Shown here: positions 19,301 through 26,931 of the stretch, in pieces
Layout of the letters: every line of letters starts with the position of its first letter
Position numbering within the stretch: position 1 is the first letter of the stretch
Origin: Rhodopseudomonas sp. BR0M22
Lineage (GTDB): Bacteria; Pseudomonadota; Alphaproteobacteria; Rhizobiales; Xanthobacteraceae
Direction of reading: 5' to 3'
DNA: 33,172 nt
Assembly: GCF_010907035.1 (NCBI RefSeq)
Contig: NZ_QUMK01000068.1
Location: 1-33,172 of the forward strand
Program-made: the position numbers and the translations under genes
Notes under the pieces: generated by a model
Databases searched by the model: none
What the model was told of the DNA's origin: nothing
What the model saw: the letters and a program-made list of their open reading frames with translations, nothing else

Positions 19301-19584
19301 GTGACGTTGAGCGTCATCTTGCCGTCGGTGGTCGCCTGGCTGCTCATGTAAAGCATGTTCTCGACGCCGTTGATCTGCTCCTCGATCGGGGTCGACACGG
19401 TCTCGGCGATCACCTTCGGATTGGCGCCTGGATATTGCGCCGACACCACGATCGTCGGCGGCGCGACCTCCGGATATTCCGAGATCGGCAACACCGGCAT
19501 CGACAACAGGCCGGCGAGGAAAATCACTGCCGACAGCACGCCGGCGAAGATCGGGCGATCGATGAAAAACTTGGAAAAATTCAT
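16360..19584 (-). CDS. RND multidrug efflux transporter, HAE1 family
   Basis: A 1074-aa inner-membrane proton antiporter of the AcrB/MexF class. The start MNFSKFFIDRPIFAGV is the family N-terminus, so ATG at 19584 is chosen over an upstream start at 19626. Membrane segment 4 carries the proton-relay pair in GIVVDDAIVVVENVER (about residue 407-408). Twelve membrane segments and two large periplasmic loops are present, as in full-length pumps. Wording of the N-terminal porter region (PEVAPPTIVVSAQYPGANP) is closest, from memory, to MexF/OqxB types. It lies 128 bases after the adaptor gene. No outer-membrane channel gene is present. Confidence 0.96.
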   Translation of the reverse strand: MNFSKFFIDRPIFAGVLSAVIFLAGLLSMPVLPISEYPEVAPPTIVVSAQYPGANPKVIAETVSTPIEEQINGVENMLYMSSQATTDGKMTLNVTFRLGTDPDKAQQLVQNRVSQAEPRLPAEVRALGITTIKSAPDLTMVVHLMSPNDRYDMTYLRNYAVLNVKDRLARIPGVGQVQLFGSGDYSMRVWLDPQKVAERGLSPADVVREIRAQNVQAAAGQVGSSPGEPGLDLQLSVNAQGRLQTEEEFGDIIVKNGDHGEVVRLRDVARIELGAADYALRSLLNNKSAVAVPIFQSPGSNAIQISDNVRATMKELKENMPDGVSYDIVYDPTQFVRASIEAVIHTLLEAIALVVLVVILFLQTWRASIIPLIAVPVSVVGTFAVMHVFGFSINALTLFGLVLAIGIVVDDAIVVVENVERNIERGLGPKEAAYQAMREVTGPIIAIALVLVAVFVPLAFITGLTGQFYKQFALTVAISTVISAFNSLTLSPALAALLLKGHDAPKDALTKAMDKTLGWFFVRFNRFFTRSSEAYGGGVRRVVSRRAAGMGLYLVLVGATFYLFHAVPGGFVPGQDKQYLVGFAQLPDGATLDRTEEVIRRMGEIAQQEPGVENSIQFPGLSINGFTNSSNSGIVFIGLKSFDERKDKSLSGNAIAMSLNKKFAGIQDAFIAMFPPPPVAGLGTIGGFKLQIEDRAGLGYEALNDATKAFVAKASAQKELAGLFTSYQINVPQLYADVDRTKARQLNVPVTSIFETMQIYLGSLYVNDFNKFGRTYSVRVQADAKFRARADDIGQLKVRSDSGEMIPLSTLLRVKESAGPERAMRYNGFLTADISGGAAPGFSTGQAQAAIDRVAKETLPKGTSYEWTELTYQEIIAGNSSLIVFPVALLLVFLVLAAQYESLTLPLSIIMIVPMGLLAAMFGVWISKGDNNVFTQIGLIVLVGLSAKNAILIVEFARELEFAGRKPIQAAIEASRLRLRPILMTSMAFIMGVVPLVTSTGAGSEMRHAMGVAVFAGMIGVTAFGIFFTPMFYVLLRALSGNRPLTQHGEGTVDDDLQLAPHEPERRPAVGSHP

Positions 19585-19687
19585 GGCTGTGTTCCGCCGG
19601 TTCGCTGGCGCGCGAAGCGCAATCATCCCTGCGCGGCGGACGGAACGTCTGCCGCGTGACTGTCGGTTGAAACAATGAGGTTCGGTC

Positions 19688-19701
19688 CCGCCTTGCGGCG
19701 G
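19688..19701 (-). other. Intercistronic hairpin with GNRA loop
   Basis: On the minus strand the transcript reads CCGCC-GCAA-GGCGG: a perfect five-pair GC stem closed by a GNRA tetraloop, inside a longer imperfect GAGG...CCTC stem. It sits just after the adaptor stop and before the transporter gene. It may tune relative expression or mRNA stability. No T-run follows, so it is not a standard terminator. Confidence 0.5.
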
Positions 19702-19712
19702 AGCCTCTGCAG

Positions 19713-20912
19713 TTAGTTCTGCGCGATCGTCTTGCTGGAGGCGGCAGCATCCATCGCCACCGTCTCGGGCTTGATGGTGACGCCCGGACGCACCCGCTGC
19801 AGGCCGTTGACGACGATGCGTTCACCCGCCTTGAGGCCGGAGGCCACCACGCGAAGGCCGTCGACCGAGGCTCCCAGCTTCACTTCGCGGTATTCGGCGT
19901 GGTTCTCGGCATCGACCACCATGACGAACTTCTTGTTCTGATCGGTCCCGACTGCGCGCTCACTGACCAGCAGTGCCGGTTCGGCCTTCGGCTGCCCCAT
20001 CGACAGCCGTGCGAACTGGCCCGGCATCAGCCGGCCGTCGGCATTGTCGAACACCGCGCGCACCCGCACCGTGCCGGAGCGCGGATCGACCTGGTTGTCG
20101 ATGAACTGCATTTTGCCCTTCACCGGCGCCTCGCCCGCGACGGTCGTCATCTCGACCGGAATGCGCTCGATCGCGCCCGGCGTCTTCTCGTCGGCGAGCG
20201 TTCTGAGCGCGCGGGTCACCACCTGCTCGTCGGCATTGAAGCTGGCATAGATCGGATTGACGGAGACCAGCGTGGTCAGCAGCGGCGAGTTCGGCCCGGC
20301 GGCGATCAGGTTGCCGACGGTGATCTCCACCTTGCCGACCCGTCCTGAGACCGGGGCGCGGATTTCGGTGTAGCTGAGGTTCAGCTCGGCGGTCTTCAGC
20401 GCCGCTTCGGCGGATCTGAGGTTTGCCTCCGCCTCGCGATAGGCGTTGAGGCGATTGTCGACCTCGCGCTGGGTGATGCTGGAACTGGAGAGCTGCTGGC
20501 TGCGCTCGACGTCGGCCTTGGTGAAGACGACGCGCGCACGGGCCGCCGACAACTGCGCCTGTGCGCGATCGACCTCGGCGGCGTACAGCGACGGATCGAT
20601 CCGAACCAAGAGGTCGCCCTTGGACACCAGGGCCCCTTCCCTGAACTGGATCTCCTGCACGGCACCCGCGACCCGCGAGCGGATCTCGACCCGTTCGATC
20701 GCTTCCAGTCGCCCGGAAAACTCTTCTGAAGGCGTGGTCGCCTTGGCCTCGACCGTGGCGACCGAAGCGGTGACGGCCGGCGGCGCCCCCGCAGTCTGCG
20801 CCTGAGCCGCCGAGCCGGGCGCCTGGTCCAACAGCAGCGCGCCGCCGACACCCGCCGCCACGACGGCGATCGCGCCGCCCAATGCGAACTTCCGAGTGAA
20901 ACCAATGGCCAT
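19713..20912 (-). CDS. RND efflux periplasmic adaptor protein
   Basis: A 399-aa membrane fusion protein (AcrA/MexE class) that links the RND pump to an outer-membrane channel. An N-terminal hydrophobic segment (about 10-30) anchors or exports it; there is no lipobox Cys. In order it has a barrel-sandwich half (VEIRSRVAGAVQEIQF), a coiled-coil hairpin rich in Ala, Glu and Arg (about 110-185), the second lipoyl half (YTEIRAPVSGRVGKV) and a beta-barrel to the C-terminus. ATG at 20912 (MAIGFTRK) is chosen; sequence before it in frame reads through the regulatory region. It is first in the operon and divergent from tetR. Confidence 0.95.
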   Translation of the reverse strand: MAIGFTRKFALGGAIAVVAAGVGGALLLDQAPGSAAQAQTAGAPPAVTASVATVEAKATTPSEEFSGRLEAIERVEIRSRVAGAVQEIQFREGALVSKGDLLVRIDPSLYAAEVDRAQAQLSAARARVVFTKADVERSQQLSSSSITQREVDNRLNAYREAEANLRSAEAALKTAELNLSYTEIRAPVSGRVGKVEITVGNLIAAGPNSPLLTTLVSVNPIYASFNADEQVVTRALRTLADEKTPGAIERIPVEMTTVAGEAPVKGKMQFIDNQVDPRSGTVRVRAVFDNADGRLMPGQFARLSMGQPKAEPALLVSERAVGTDQNKKFVMVVDAENHAEYREVKLGASVDGLRVVASGLKAGERIVVNGLQRVRPGVTIKPETVAMDAAASSKTIAQN

Positions 20913-21026
20913 AGGAACCCCATCCGTATCCGCCGGGCTTGCAAAAAGCCGAGCGATCTCAGTATCTCGCCCTGCAGTCGCGGCGAAAACCAAGCCGGTT
21001 CCACCACGCTGCAGCGCACACATCCG

Positions 21027-21042
21027 TACCGTCCGGTATAGA
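21027..21042 (-). promoter_or_regulatory. Operator copy 1 over the RND operon promoter
   Basis: TACC-GTCC-GGTA (21027-21038) shares the pattern TACC-N4-GGTA with the second site at 21077-21088. On the minus strand, a perfect TTGACA (-35, 21061-21066) lies 18 bases before TCTATA (-10, 21037-21042). The palindrome overlaps that -10, where a bound repressor would block the efflux operon. Confidence 0.55.
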
Positions 21043-21049
21043 TGGACCA

Positions 21050-21090
21050 TCGACATCCACTGTCAAGAGACTTATCTACCGCTTGGTAGA
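21050..21090 (+). promoter_or_regulatory. Operator copy 2 and candidate tetR promoter
   Basis: TCTACC-GCTT-GGTAGA (21075-21090) has perfect six-base arms and the same TACC-N4-GGTA core as copy 1, with centres 50 bases apart. On the plus strand, TCGACA (21050-21055), a 17-base gap and TATCTA (21073-21078) make a plausible promoter for the TetR gene. The palindrome overlaps its -10, which suggests autoregulation. Confidence 0.55.
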
Positions 21091-21109
21091 AATCTCTGGA
21101 GATCCAGCC

Positions 21110-21697
21110 ATGGCCCTGGGACGCCCCCGCGAATTCGACGTCGATGCGGCGCTCGACCTCGCTTTGCATGTGTTCTGGCGCAAGGGATACGAAGGCACGT
21201 CGATGACCGACCTCACCGAGGCGATGGGCATCACCAAGCCGAGCCTCTACGCCGCGTTCGGCAACAAGGAAGAGCTGTTCCGCAAAGCGCTGGATCGCTA
21301 CGTCGACGGACCGGGGAGCTACTATCGAGCCGGACTGCAGAAGCCGACCGCGCGCGAAGTGGTCGAACACATCCTGTACGGCGCCGCGGACGCGATGTCA
21401 GACCCGAGCAATCCCGGCTGCCTGGCCGTTCAGGGCGCGCTGTGCTGCGGCGACGCCGCAGAGACCATCAAACAGGAACTGGCGGCCCGGCGCGCCAAGA
21501 CCGAAGAGGACCTGCGAGACCGCCTCAGCCGAGCGGTCGGCGAAGGCGATCTGCCGTCCGGTTCCGACGCAGGTGACCTTGCCCGCTACGTTTCGGCGAT
21601 CCTGCAGGGCATGGCGGTCCAGGCGGCGAGCGGCGCCCCGCGCGACCAGCTTCGCAAGCTCGCCGACATGGCGCTTCGCAATTGGCCGCCAGTGTGA
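21110..21697 (+). CDS. TetR repressor of the RND efflux pump
   Basis: A 195-aa TetR-family regulator. The helix-turn-helix is TSMTDLTEAMGITKPSLYAA (about residues 28-47), followed by the usual FGNKEELFRKAL. A Cys-containing ligand domain follows (PGCLAVQGALCCGDA). It is divergent from the adaptor gene, and two matching palindromes lie between them, so it very likely represses both itself and the pump. The start ATG at 21110 (MALGRPREFD) has GGAG eight bases upstream and is the standard family N-terminus. Inducing compounds are unknown. Confidence 0.93.
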   Translation: MALGRPREFDVDAALDLALHVFWRKGYEGTSMTDLTEAMGITKPSLYAAFGNKEELFRKALDRYVDGPGSYYRAGLQKPTAREVVEHILYGAADAMSDPSNPGCLAVQGALCCGDAAETIKQELAARRAKTEEDLRDRLSRAVGEGDLPSGSDAGDLARYVSAILQGMAVQAASGAPRDQLRKLADMALRNWPPV

Positions 21698-21817
21698 TCT
21701 GGGGAATAGCTACGCCCCGCCGTCATTGACGACTTGTTAACGATAGCGAGATCGGGCTACCGACTGTCGCAAGCTGTTGCCACCGGTTATTAGGAAGTGG
21801 CTCGGATATTGCGACTC

Positions 21818-22984
21818 ATGCCACTGACGGTGCTGTCCAAATATCTGCATCCCGACCCGCGGATTCGCCGCGAGCTGGTCGATCTGCTGTACACCTCGCT
21901 GCCGCAGGTGATGGCGATCGGCGTGACGTCGGTGACGGGCGCGTTGGCACTCACCCTGCTCGACGACGATCCGGGCTATGCGGTGATTACGTTTTTCATC
22001 CTGGTCACCGCCTCGGCACGGGTTTTCTCGTTGATGCGCTACAAGGCGCGCGCCGCGCATTTCACCGATGCAGATGTCGTGCGTTGGGAACGTCTGTACG
22101 GCGCCGGCGCCACCGCATTCAGCCTGGCGCTCGGCGCGCTGTCGTTCCGTGCGCTGCAGCTCGGCGATGCCCCGGGTGCGTGGATCGCATTCGGCCTGTC
22201 GATGTCGTACTGCGTCGGCATGGTGTCGCGGGCCGCGATCCGCCCATGGATCATCCTCACCGCTGCGGGGGCTCTGCTGATCCCCACCATGATCGCCGGG
22301 CTGATGCGCCCTGAACTCGCCTACAAGATCGGCGCCGTCATGTTGGTGCTGTTCTGGCTGACGTTACGCGAAGCCTCGAAACATCTCAGCGCCGCGTTCA
22401 TCGAACGACTCGAGGCCAAGCACCGGCTATCGCGGCAGGCCACGCACGATTTCCTCACCGACCTGCCGAACCGCGCGGGCTTCCTCCAGGCGCTGTCGAA
22501 CATGGTGGGCAACTTCGCCGTCGTCGCGATCGATCTCGACGGGTTCAAGCCGATCAACGATCGCCATGGCCACCATTCCGGCGACGATCTGCTCCAGCAG
22601 GTCGCCGAGCGGCTGACCGCCTGTGTTGGCGCAGACGGCGTCGCAGCCCGGTTCGGCGGCGACGAATTCATGCTGCTGAAGCCGGTGTCGAGCGCCGAGC
22701 ACGGCCGGGACGAAGCACAGGCCTTGGCACACGAAGCGGTCCTCGCCCTGTCGATGCCGTTCCTGCTGTCGAAATTGCCGGTGTGTATCGGTGCCAGCGC
22801 CGGTATTGCCGTCAGCCACGCGGCGCTTGCCGAAGTCAAAACCGCCCAATTGCTCGAGCGCGTCGACCGCGCGCTGTACGTCGCCAAACGAGCCGGCGGC
22901 GGCTGTGCCTGGGCGGACGGAGAAACCGAGCCCGCGTGCTGCCAGCGCTGCTCGCTGCTGGCTGCTGGGTCGGCCGCGGTCTGA
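21818..22984 (+). CDS. Membrane-bound GGDEF protein
   Basis: A 388-aa predicted diguanylate cyclase. Residues ~25-190 hold about six membrane segments; the GGDEF domain follows. The active-site loop RFGGDEF is intact at about 278-284, and DFLTDLPNRAGF marks the domain start. Unlike the GGDEF protein at 193-1344, it has no RxxD inhibitory site nine residues before the loop, so product feedback is probably missing. The C-terminus ends in a small Cys cluster (CAWADG, CCQRC) beyond the domain. The start is uncertain: ATG at 21818 is used; TTG at 21809 and GTG at 21797 are in frame, and AGGAAG (21792-21797) would fit TTG at 21809 better. Confidence 0.9.
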   Translation: MPLTVLSKYLHPDPRIRRELVDLLYTSLPQVMAIGVTSVTGALALTLLDDDPGYAVITFFILVTASARVFSLMRYKARAAHFTDADVVRWERLYGAGATAFSLALGALSFRALQLGDAPGAWIAFGLSMSYCVGMVSRAAIRPWIILTAAGALLIPTMIAGLMRPELAYKIGAVMLVLFWLTLREASKHLSAAFIERLEAKHRLSRQATHDFLTDLPNRAGFLQALSNMVGNFAVVAIDLDGFKPINDRHGHHSGDDLLQQVAERLTACVGADGVAARFGGDEFMLLKPVSSAEHGRDEAQALAHEAVLALSMPFLLSKLPVCIGASAGIAVSHAALAEVKTAQLLERVDRALYVAKRAGGGCAWADGETEPACCQRCSLLAAGSAAV

Positions 22985-23052
22985 GCCCCCGACCACGGTA
23001 ACTACTCAGCAGTTTCAGCGCGGCGCTACGTTTGCGCCAATTCAATGCGTGC

Positions 23053-23310
23053 CATTTCGTCGGCAAGACATCACCGGACCTCAATCGACCCAGCCGATGG
23101 ATGTTGGAGCGATGGCGCTCGCCGCGCTTCGTCGGAGCCAACCTCGACGCAAATCTCCTGCTGCTCGACGCCATCGAGTGACCCGCGGCCGCCAAGCGCT
23201 GCTCACCGGCGCGGCTCGCGATCGCGTGGCTGCTGCACCAGAGCAATCTGACTATTACGATCTTCGGCTTGCGCTACCCGGAGACCGCGCAAGCCGCCCT
23301 CAACGGCTGA
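23053..23310 (+). pseudogene. Aldo/keto reductase remnant with in-frame stop
   Basis: One frame reads as the C-terminal third of an aldo/keto reductase, broken by TGA at 23179-23181. Before it is SPRFVGANLDANLLLLDAI, matching the family's PRFxGENxxxNLxLV stretch. After it, CSPARLAIAWLL matches CTPAQLALAWLL, and ITIFGLRYPETAQAALNG matches the NADP-binding IPGTRRPExxxEN stretch. The barrel core is missing upstream, and the frame ends early at 23308-23310. Third codon positions remain GC-biased, suggesting recent decay. A sequencing error could explain the single stop but not the missing N-terminal two-thirds. Confidence 0.7.
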
Positions 23311-23326
23311 GCCCGGACTGATCGGG

Positions 23327-23743
23327 TCAGGTCTTCGGGGCTGCAGCCGGCGCCTTGTCGATGAAACCGTTGTAGCAGGCGAGCCGCTCGTCCTCTTCCT
23401 TGAGAAGGCGACAATCCGCCGCAGTCTTGGCCGGCTTCATTTTGGCTCCAGCTTTGGTCGCCTTCGGCTTCGGCGGATACACCGCATCGAAGCAATCGAG
23501 CCGCTCCTTGGTGGCGTCCTCGATCTCCAGGCAGGCCTTCATCTGGTCGGCAGCCGAAGGCTTTGCCGCCGCCGTGTGCTTGGCAGCCTTGTGCCCCTTC
23601 GGCTTGATCTGCACCAGCGGCTGATCGCCGACCATCGGCGTTCCGTTGGTAGCGGCCGGCGCAGTGCCCTGAGCCGGTGCGTTGCTTTGTGCCAGCGCGG
23701 CACTCGATACGAGCAGCGCGCCAAGTAGCGTGATCATCCTCAT
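23327..23743 (-). CDS. Secreted protein with two Cys repeats
   Basis: A 138-aa protein with a clear signal peptide (residues 1-19, ending ALAQ). A Pro/Ala/Lys-rich linker follows. Two short repeats form the core: CLEIEDATKERLDCFDAV and CRLLKEEDERLACYNGF, sharing the pattern C-x(11-12)-C with ERL(D/A)C(F/Y)(D/N) at the second Cys. Each may form a disulfide-pinned helical hairpin in the periplasm. The motif recalls small exported proteins of Rhizobiales and VasI-like proteins, but the function is unknown. ATG at 23743 begins the signal peptide. It is divergent from the gene at 23969. Confidence 0.8.
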   Translation of the reverse strand: MRMITLLGALLVSSAALAQSNAPAQGTAPAATNGTPMVGDQPLVQIKPKGHKAAKHTAAAKPSAADQMKACLEIEDATKERLDCFDAVYPPKPKATKAGAKMKPAKTAADCRLLKEEDERLACYNGFIDKAPAAAPKT

Positions 23744-23968
23744 CGAAATCCCCGTCCCTTGCCCCGAACCGCCCGCGGCTGATCGCCGCCGCGGCGATCT
23801 ATCGTCAAACCGAACGTACTCGGCGCCGTCAAGCGCGCCAGCCGCCACAGAACAGATCCGTTCACGCCAAGCACGGCGTTGCGAATGCGGCGGGTTTTGG
23901 GCAAGGCCAGCAGGCTCCACAGCGGGCGCGGCTGGTCAGATCGTCGCCGGGGCGTTACAGCAACGGTA

Positions 23969-24211
23969 ATGAAATGGATGTTGCTTGCCCTAGCGGTTCT
24001 ATTCCCGGTTTCGGCCGGCGCAGAACCACGGAAGTCCGCGGTCCCGAAGGCGCTGACCGAAACAGCTGCGCCGGCGCCTCGGGCGCCTGCACCTGGATCA
24101 GGGCGTAATCCGTGCTCGGCCTTCGGCCCCGGCTTCGTCCAGCTCGAAGGCGGTTCGACCTGCGTCAAGCTCGGAGGGAGCATCAGTGTCGGCGGCGGCG
24201 TGCGCCGCTGA
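23969..24211 (+). CDS. Small exported protein with porin-like motif
   Basis: An 80-aa protein with a signal peptide (residues 1-18, ending SAGA) and a Pro/Ala-rich linker. The C-terminal part, CSAFGPGFVQLEGGSTCVKL followed by GGSISVGGG, closely resembles the N-terminal motif of Rhizobiales porins (Porin_2/Omp2b), which reads C-xx-YGxGFxxxPGTDTCxxxGG. It then stops, with none of the porin barrel. It could be a standalone mini-protein using this disulfide-bonded motif or a porin cut off early. The sequence after the stop gives no porin frame, so I favour the former. ATG at 23969 starts the signal peptide. Confidence 0.7.
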   Translation: MKWMLLALAVLFPVSAGAEPRKSAVPKALTETAAPAPRAPAPGSGRNPCSAFGPGFVQLEGGSTCVKLGGSISVGGGVRR

Positions 24212-24256
24212 CCCTCGGAGCCGCCCGTACTGGAACCCGTCGGCTAATGCCCGATT

Positions 24257-24907
24257 ATGGGTCCTATGACGAATTTGCGACAGCACCCGGCATACCCGTC
24301 TCCGGATGCGCGGCATCCCGCCCTGCGCTTTGCCCCGCTTGCGGGACTGACACTGCTGCTGGCCGCGCCCGGTCTCGCCATCCAGTTCGGACTGCTCCCG
24401 TTCGAGTACCGGATGGGGGCGCTGATCGCGGTGTCGGCGCTGTGCATTGGGCTGTGCCTATGGGCCGGCTTCTCGTTTAGCGAGCTCGGCTTCGGCCGTC
24501 CGCATCAATGGCGGCACTGGCTCGGCGCCATCGCGGTCACCAGCCTGATCTCGGCGATCATGCTGCTGCAGACGCGTCTGTTCAGCTTCGATGCCCAGCC
24601 GCCGGCCTGGCTCAGCTTCGCACCATTCTATGTGCTGGTCTCGAGCCCCTGCCAGGAAGTAGTGTGCCGCTCGATCCCGAAGCTGATTACGGACCGGATG
24701 CAGCACGGCGGCTGGGCCTACATCCTGTATTCGGCCGTATTGTTCTCGCTGATCCACCTCTGCTACGGCGATCCGGCCCTGCTACTCAACACCTTCCTGC
24801 TCGGCGTGGTCTGGGGATTCGTTTACTGGCGCACGCTCAACATCTGGCCGCTGATCGCCTCGCACGCCGCCATCGGCACCCTCGCCTTTGCGCTCGGGCT
24901 TGCCTGA
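24257..24907 (+). CDS. CPBP (Abi/CAAX-protease-like) membrane protein
   Basis: A 216-aa membrane protein with six or more hydrophobic segments, resembling the CPBP intramembrane metalloprotease family. The three family motifs are recognisable: QEVVCR (133-138) in place of EExxxR, FSLIH (163-167) for FxxxH, and SHAAIG (202-207) for HxxxN/G. The first Glu of motif 1 is Gln, which may weaken or remove protease activity. Family members cleave prenylated proteins or act in bacteriocin immunity; the role here is unknown. An alternative ATG is at 24266. The stop is nine bases from the stop of kup on the other strand. Confidence 0.75.
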   Translation: MGPMTNLRQHPAYPSPDARHPALRFAPLAGLTLLLAAPGLAIQFGLLPFEYRMGALIAVSALCIGLCLWAGFSFSELGFGRPHQWRHWLGAIAVTSLISAIMLLQTRLFSFDAQPPAWLSFAPFYVLVSSPCQEVVCRSIPKLITDRMQHGGWAYILYSAVLFSLIHLCYGDPALLLNTFLLGVVWGFVYWRTLNIWPLIASHAAIGTLAFALGLA

Positions 24908-24916
24908 TCGGCGTCC

Positions 24917-26779
24917 TCAAATCTCGAGCTGCGTCCCAAGCTCGACCACGCGATCGGTCGGGATCTTGAAGAACGTCGTCGCCCGCGTCGCGTTCAGCGT
25001 CATGAAGGTGAACAGCCGCTCGCGCCACAGCGCCATACCGGGATTCAGACTTGGCACATAGGTCTCGCGGCTCAGGAAGAACGAGGTCGACATCATGTTG
25101 AACTCGTGCCCGAACTGTTTGCACAGCGAAAGCGCAGCCGGAACGTCAGGCGTCTGCATGAAGCCGTAACGGATGATCAGGCGATGGAAGCCGTCGCCGA
25201 TATCGGTCATGTGCACGCGCTCGCTATCCGGCACGTAAGGCGTCTCTGCGGTCGAGACCGTGGTCAGGATGACGCGCTGGTGGACCGTCTGGTTGTGCTT
25301 GAGGTTGTGCAGCAGCGCCGGCGGTACGCCATCGGTGGCGGCGGTCAGAAACACTGCTGTCCCGCGAGCGCGGGAGACGTTCGGCCCCAGCGCACGCAGA
25401 ACCACGTCGAGCGGCACCGCCTGCTTCTTGAGCTGCTTGCGCACCAGCGCCCGCCCGCGCCGCCAGGTCGTCAGCACGGTGAACGAGATGAAGCCGATGA
25501 ACAGCGGGAACCAGCCGCCCTGCGCCACCTTGATGATGTTGGCGGCGAAGAACGCAAAGTCGAGCAGCAGCAGCGTGCCGATCACCACCGCGACCACGGC
25601 CGGATGCCACCGCCACAGCAGGGCGGCAACGAACGAAACCAGGATGGTGTCGATCATCATCGTGCCGGTCACCGCAATGCCGTAGGCCGCGGCCAGATTG
25701 CTCGACGACTGAAAGCCCACCACCAGCGCCATCACGGCGAGGTACAGGGTCCAGTTGGTGAACGGCACGTAGATCTGGCCGGCCTCTTCGCCCGAGGTGT
25801 GGACGATCGTCATCCGCGGCAGCAGGCCGAGCTGGATCGCCTGCCGCGCCACCGAATAGGCGCCGGAGATCACCGCCTGCGACGCGATCACAGTGGCCAG
25901 CGTCGCCAGTCCGACCGTCGGCACCACCATCCATTCCGGCCCGAGCCGGAAGAACGGGTTCTGGATCGCCGACGGATCGTGGATCAGCAGCGCCCCCTGG
26001 CCGAAATAGTTCAGCAGCAGCGCCGGCAGTACCAGGCCGAACCAGGCCAGACGGATCGGGAAGCGGCCGAAGTGCCCCATGTCGGTGTACAGCGCCTCGC
26101 CGCCGGTGACGGCCAGCACCACCGAGCCGAGCGCGTAGAAGCTCATCAGCGGATGACGGAACACGAATTCGATCGCGAAGGTCGGGCTGATCGCTTCGAG
26201 CACTTCGGGCGCATGCACGATGTTGGCGATGCCGAGCAAGGCCAGCGTCAGGAACCACATGCACATGACCGGGCCGAACAGCCGCCCGACCAATCCTGTG
26301 CCGCGCGACTGGATGGCAAACAGCAGGGTCAGCACCACGGCCGTGATCGGCACCACATAGGCCTTCAGGTCCGGCGTGACGACTTCGAGGCCTTCCACGG
26401 CGCTGAGCACCGAGATCGCCGGCGTGATCATGCTGTCGCCGTAGAACAACGCGGCAGCGATCACCCCGAGCATCATCAACGGATAGTGCACGCGGCGTCC
26501 GCGTGTCAGTTCGGTCACCAGCGCCAAAAGCGCCAGGCTGCCGCCCTCGCCATGGTTGTCGGCGCGCATGATGACGATGACGTACTTCACCGTCACCAGC
26601 AGCATCACGGTCCAGAACACCAGCGAGAGAACGCCGAAGATGTTGTCCGGCGTCACCGGAATCGGGTGGTGGCCGGCGAAGGTTTCCTTCAGGGCGTAGA
26701 GCGGGCTGGTGCCGATGTCGCCGAACACGACTCCGATGGCACTGACCAGGAGACCGATGCCCTTCTTCTGTTGGCTCAT
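24917..26779 (-). CDS. kup: Kup-family potassium uptake protein
   Basis: A 620-aa potassium/proton symporter of the Kup/HAK family. The N-terminus [20 protein letters not shown] is the family hallmark. About 12 membrane segments fill residues 10-455, then a cytoplasmic C-terminal domain of ~165 residues, as in E. coli Kup (622 aa). The [20 protein letters not shown] stretch is also typical. The start at 26779 is firm. Upstream lies a candidate FixK/FNR-type box inside a hairpin (26932-26960). Many Rhizobiales carry several kup copies; which paralogue this is cannot be told here. Confidence 0.96.
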   Translation of the reverse strand: MSQQKKGIGLLVSAIGVVFGDIGTSPLYALKETFAGHHPIPVTPDNIFGVLSLVFWTVMLLVTVKYVIVIMRADNHGEGGSLALLALVTELTRGRRVHYPLMMLGVIAAALFYGDSMITPAISVLSAVEGLEVVTPDLKAYVVPITAVVLTLLFAIQSRGTGLVGRLFGPVMCMWFLTLALLGIANIVHAPEVLEAISPTFAIEFVFRHPLMSFYALGSVVLAVTGGEALYTDMGHFGRFPIRLAWFGLVLPALLLNYFGQGALLIHDPSAIQNPFFRLGPEWMVVPTVGLATLATVIASQAVISGAYSVARQAIQLGLLPRMTIVHTSGEEAGQIYVPFTNWTLYLAVMALVVGFQSSSNLAAAYGIAVTGTMMIDTILVSFVAALLWRWHPAVVAVVIGTLLLLDFAFFAANIIKVAQGGWFPLFIGFISFTVLTTWRRGRALVRKQLKKQAVPLDVVLRALGPNVSRARGTAVFLTAATDGVPPALLHNLKHNQTVHQRVILTTVSTAETPYVPDSERVHMTDIGDGFHRLIIRYGFMQTPDVPAALSLCKQFGHEFNMMSTSFFLSRETYVPSLNPGMALWRERLFTFMTLNATRATTFFKIPTDRVVELGTQLEI

Positions 26780-26931
26780 TGCCTACCCTCGGGCCGCCTG
26801 GACGGATGCAATGGACGCAGGCCGCAGCACCTGCCGCGCGGACGCCGCAGCCGGACCATGAGCCGGCGCGCAGCGCCGATCTCCCCGGGGCAGCACTCGA
26901 AATCGGTCCCGCGTCTGTTGCATGAAGGCTA

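Noticed and set aside
18079-19659. Plus-strand open frame opposite the RND transporter
   Set aside because: Same reason: antisense to a certain gene, with low-complexity charged composition.
23179-23181. Selenocysteine readthrough in the aldo/keto reductase remnant
   Set aside because: The stop lies in a variable helix, not at a catalytic Cys. The gene also lacks its N-terminal two thirds, so ordinary decay is simpler.
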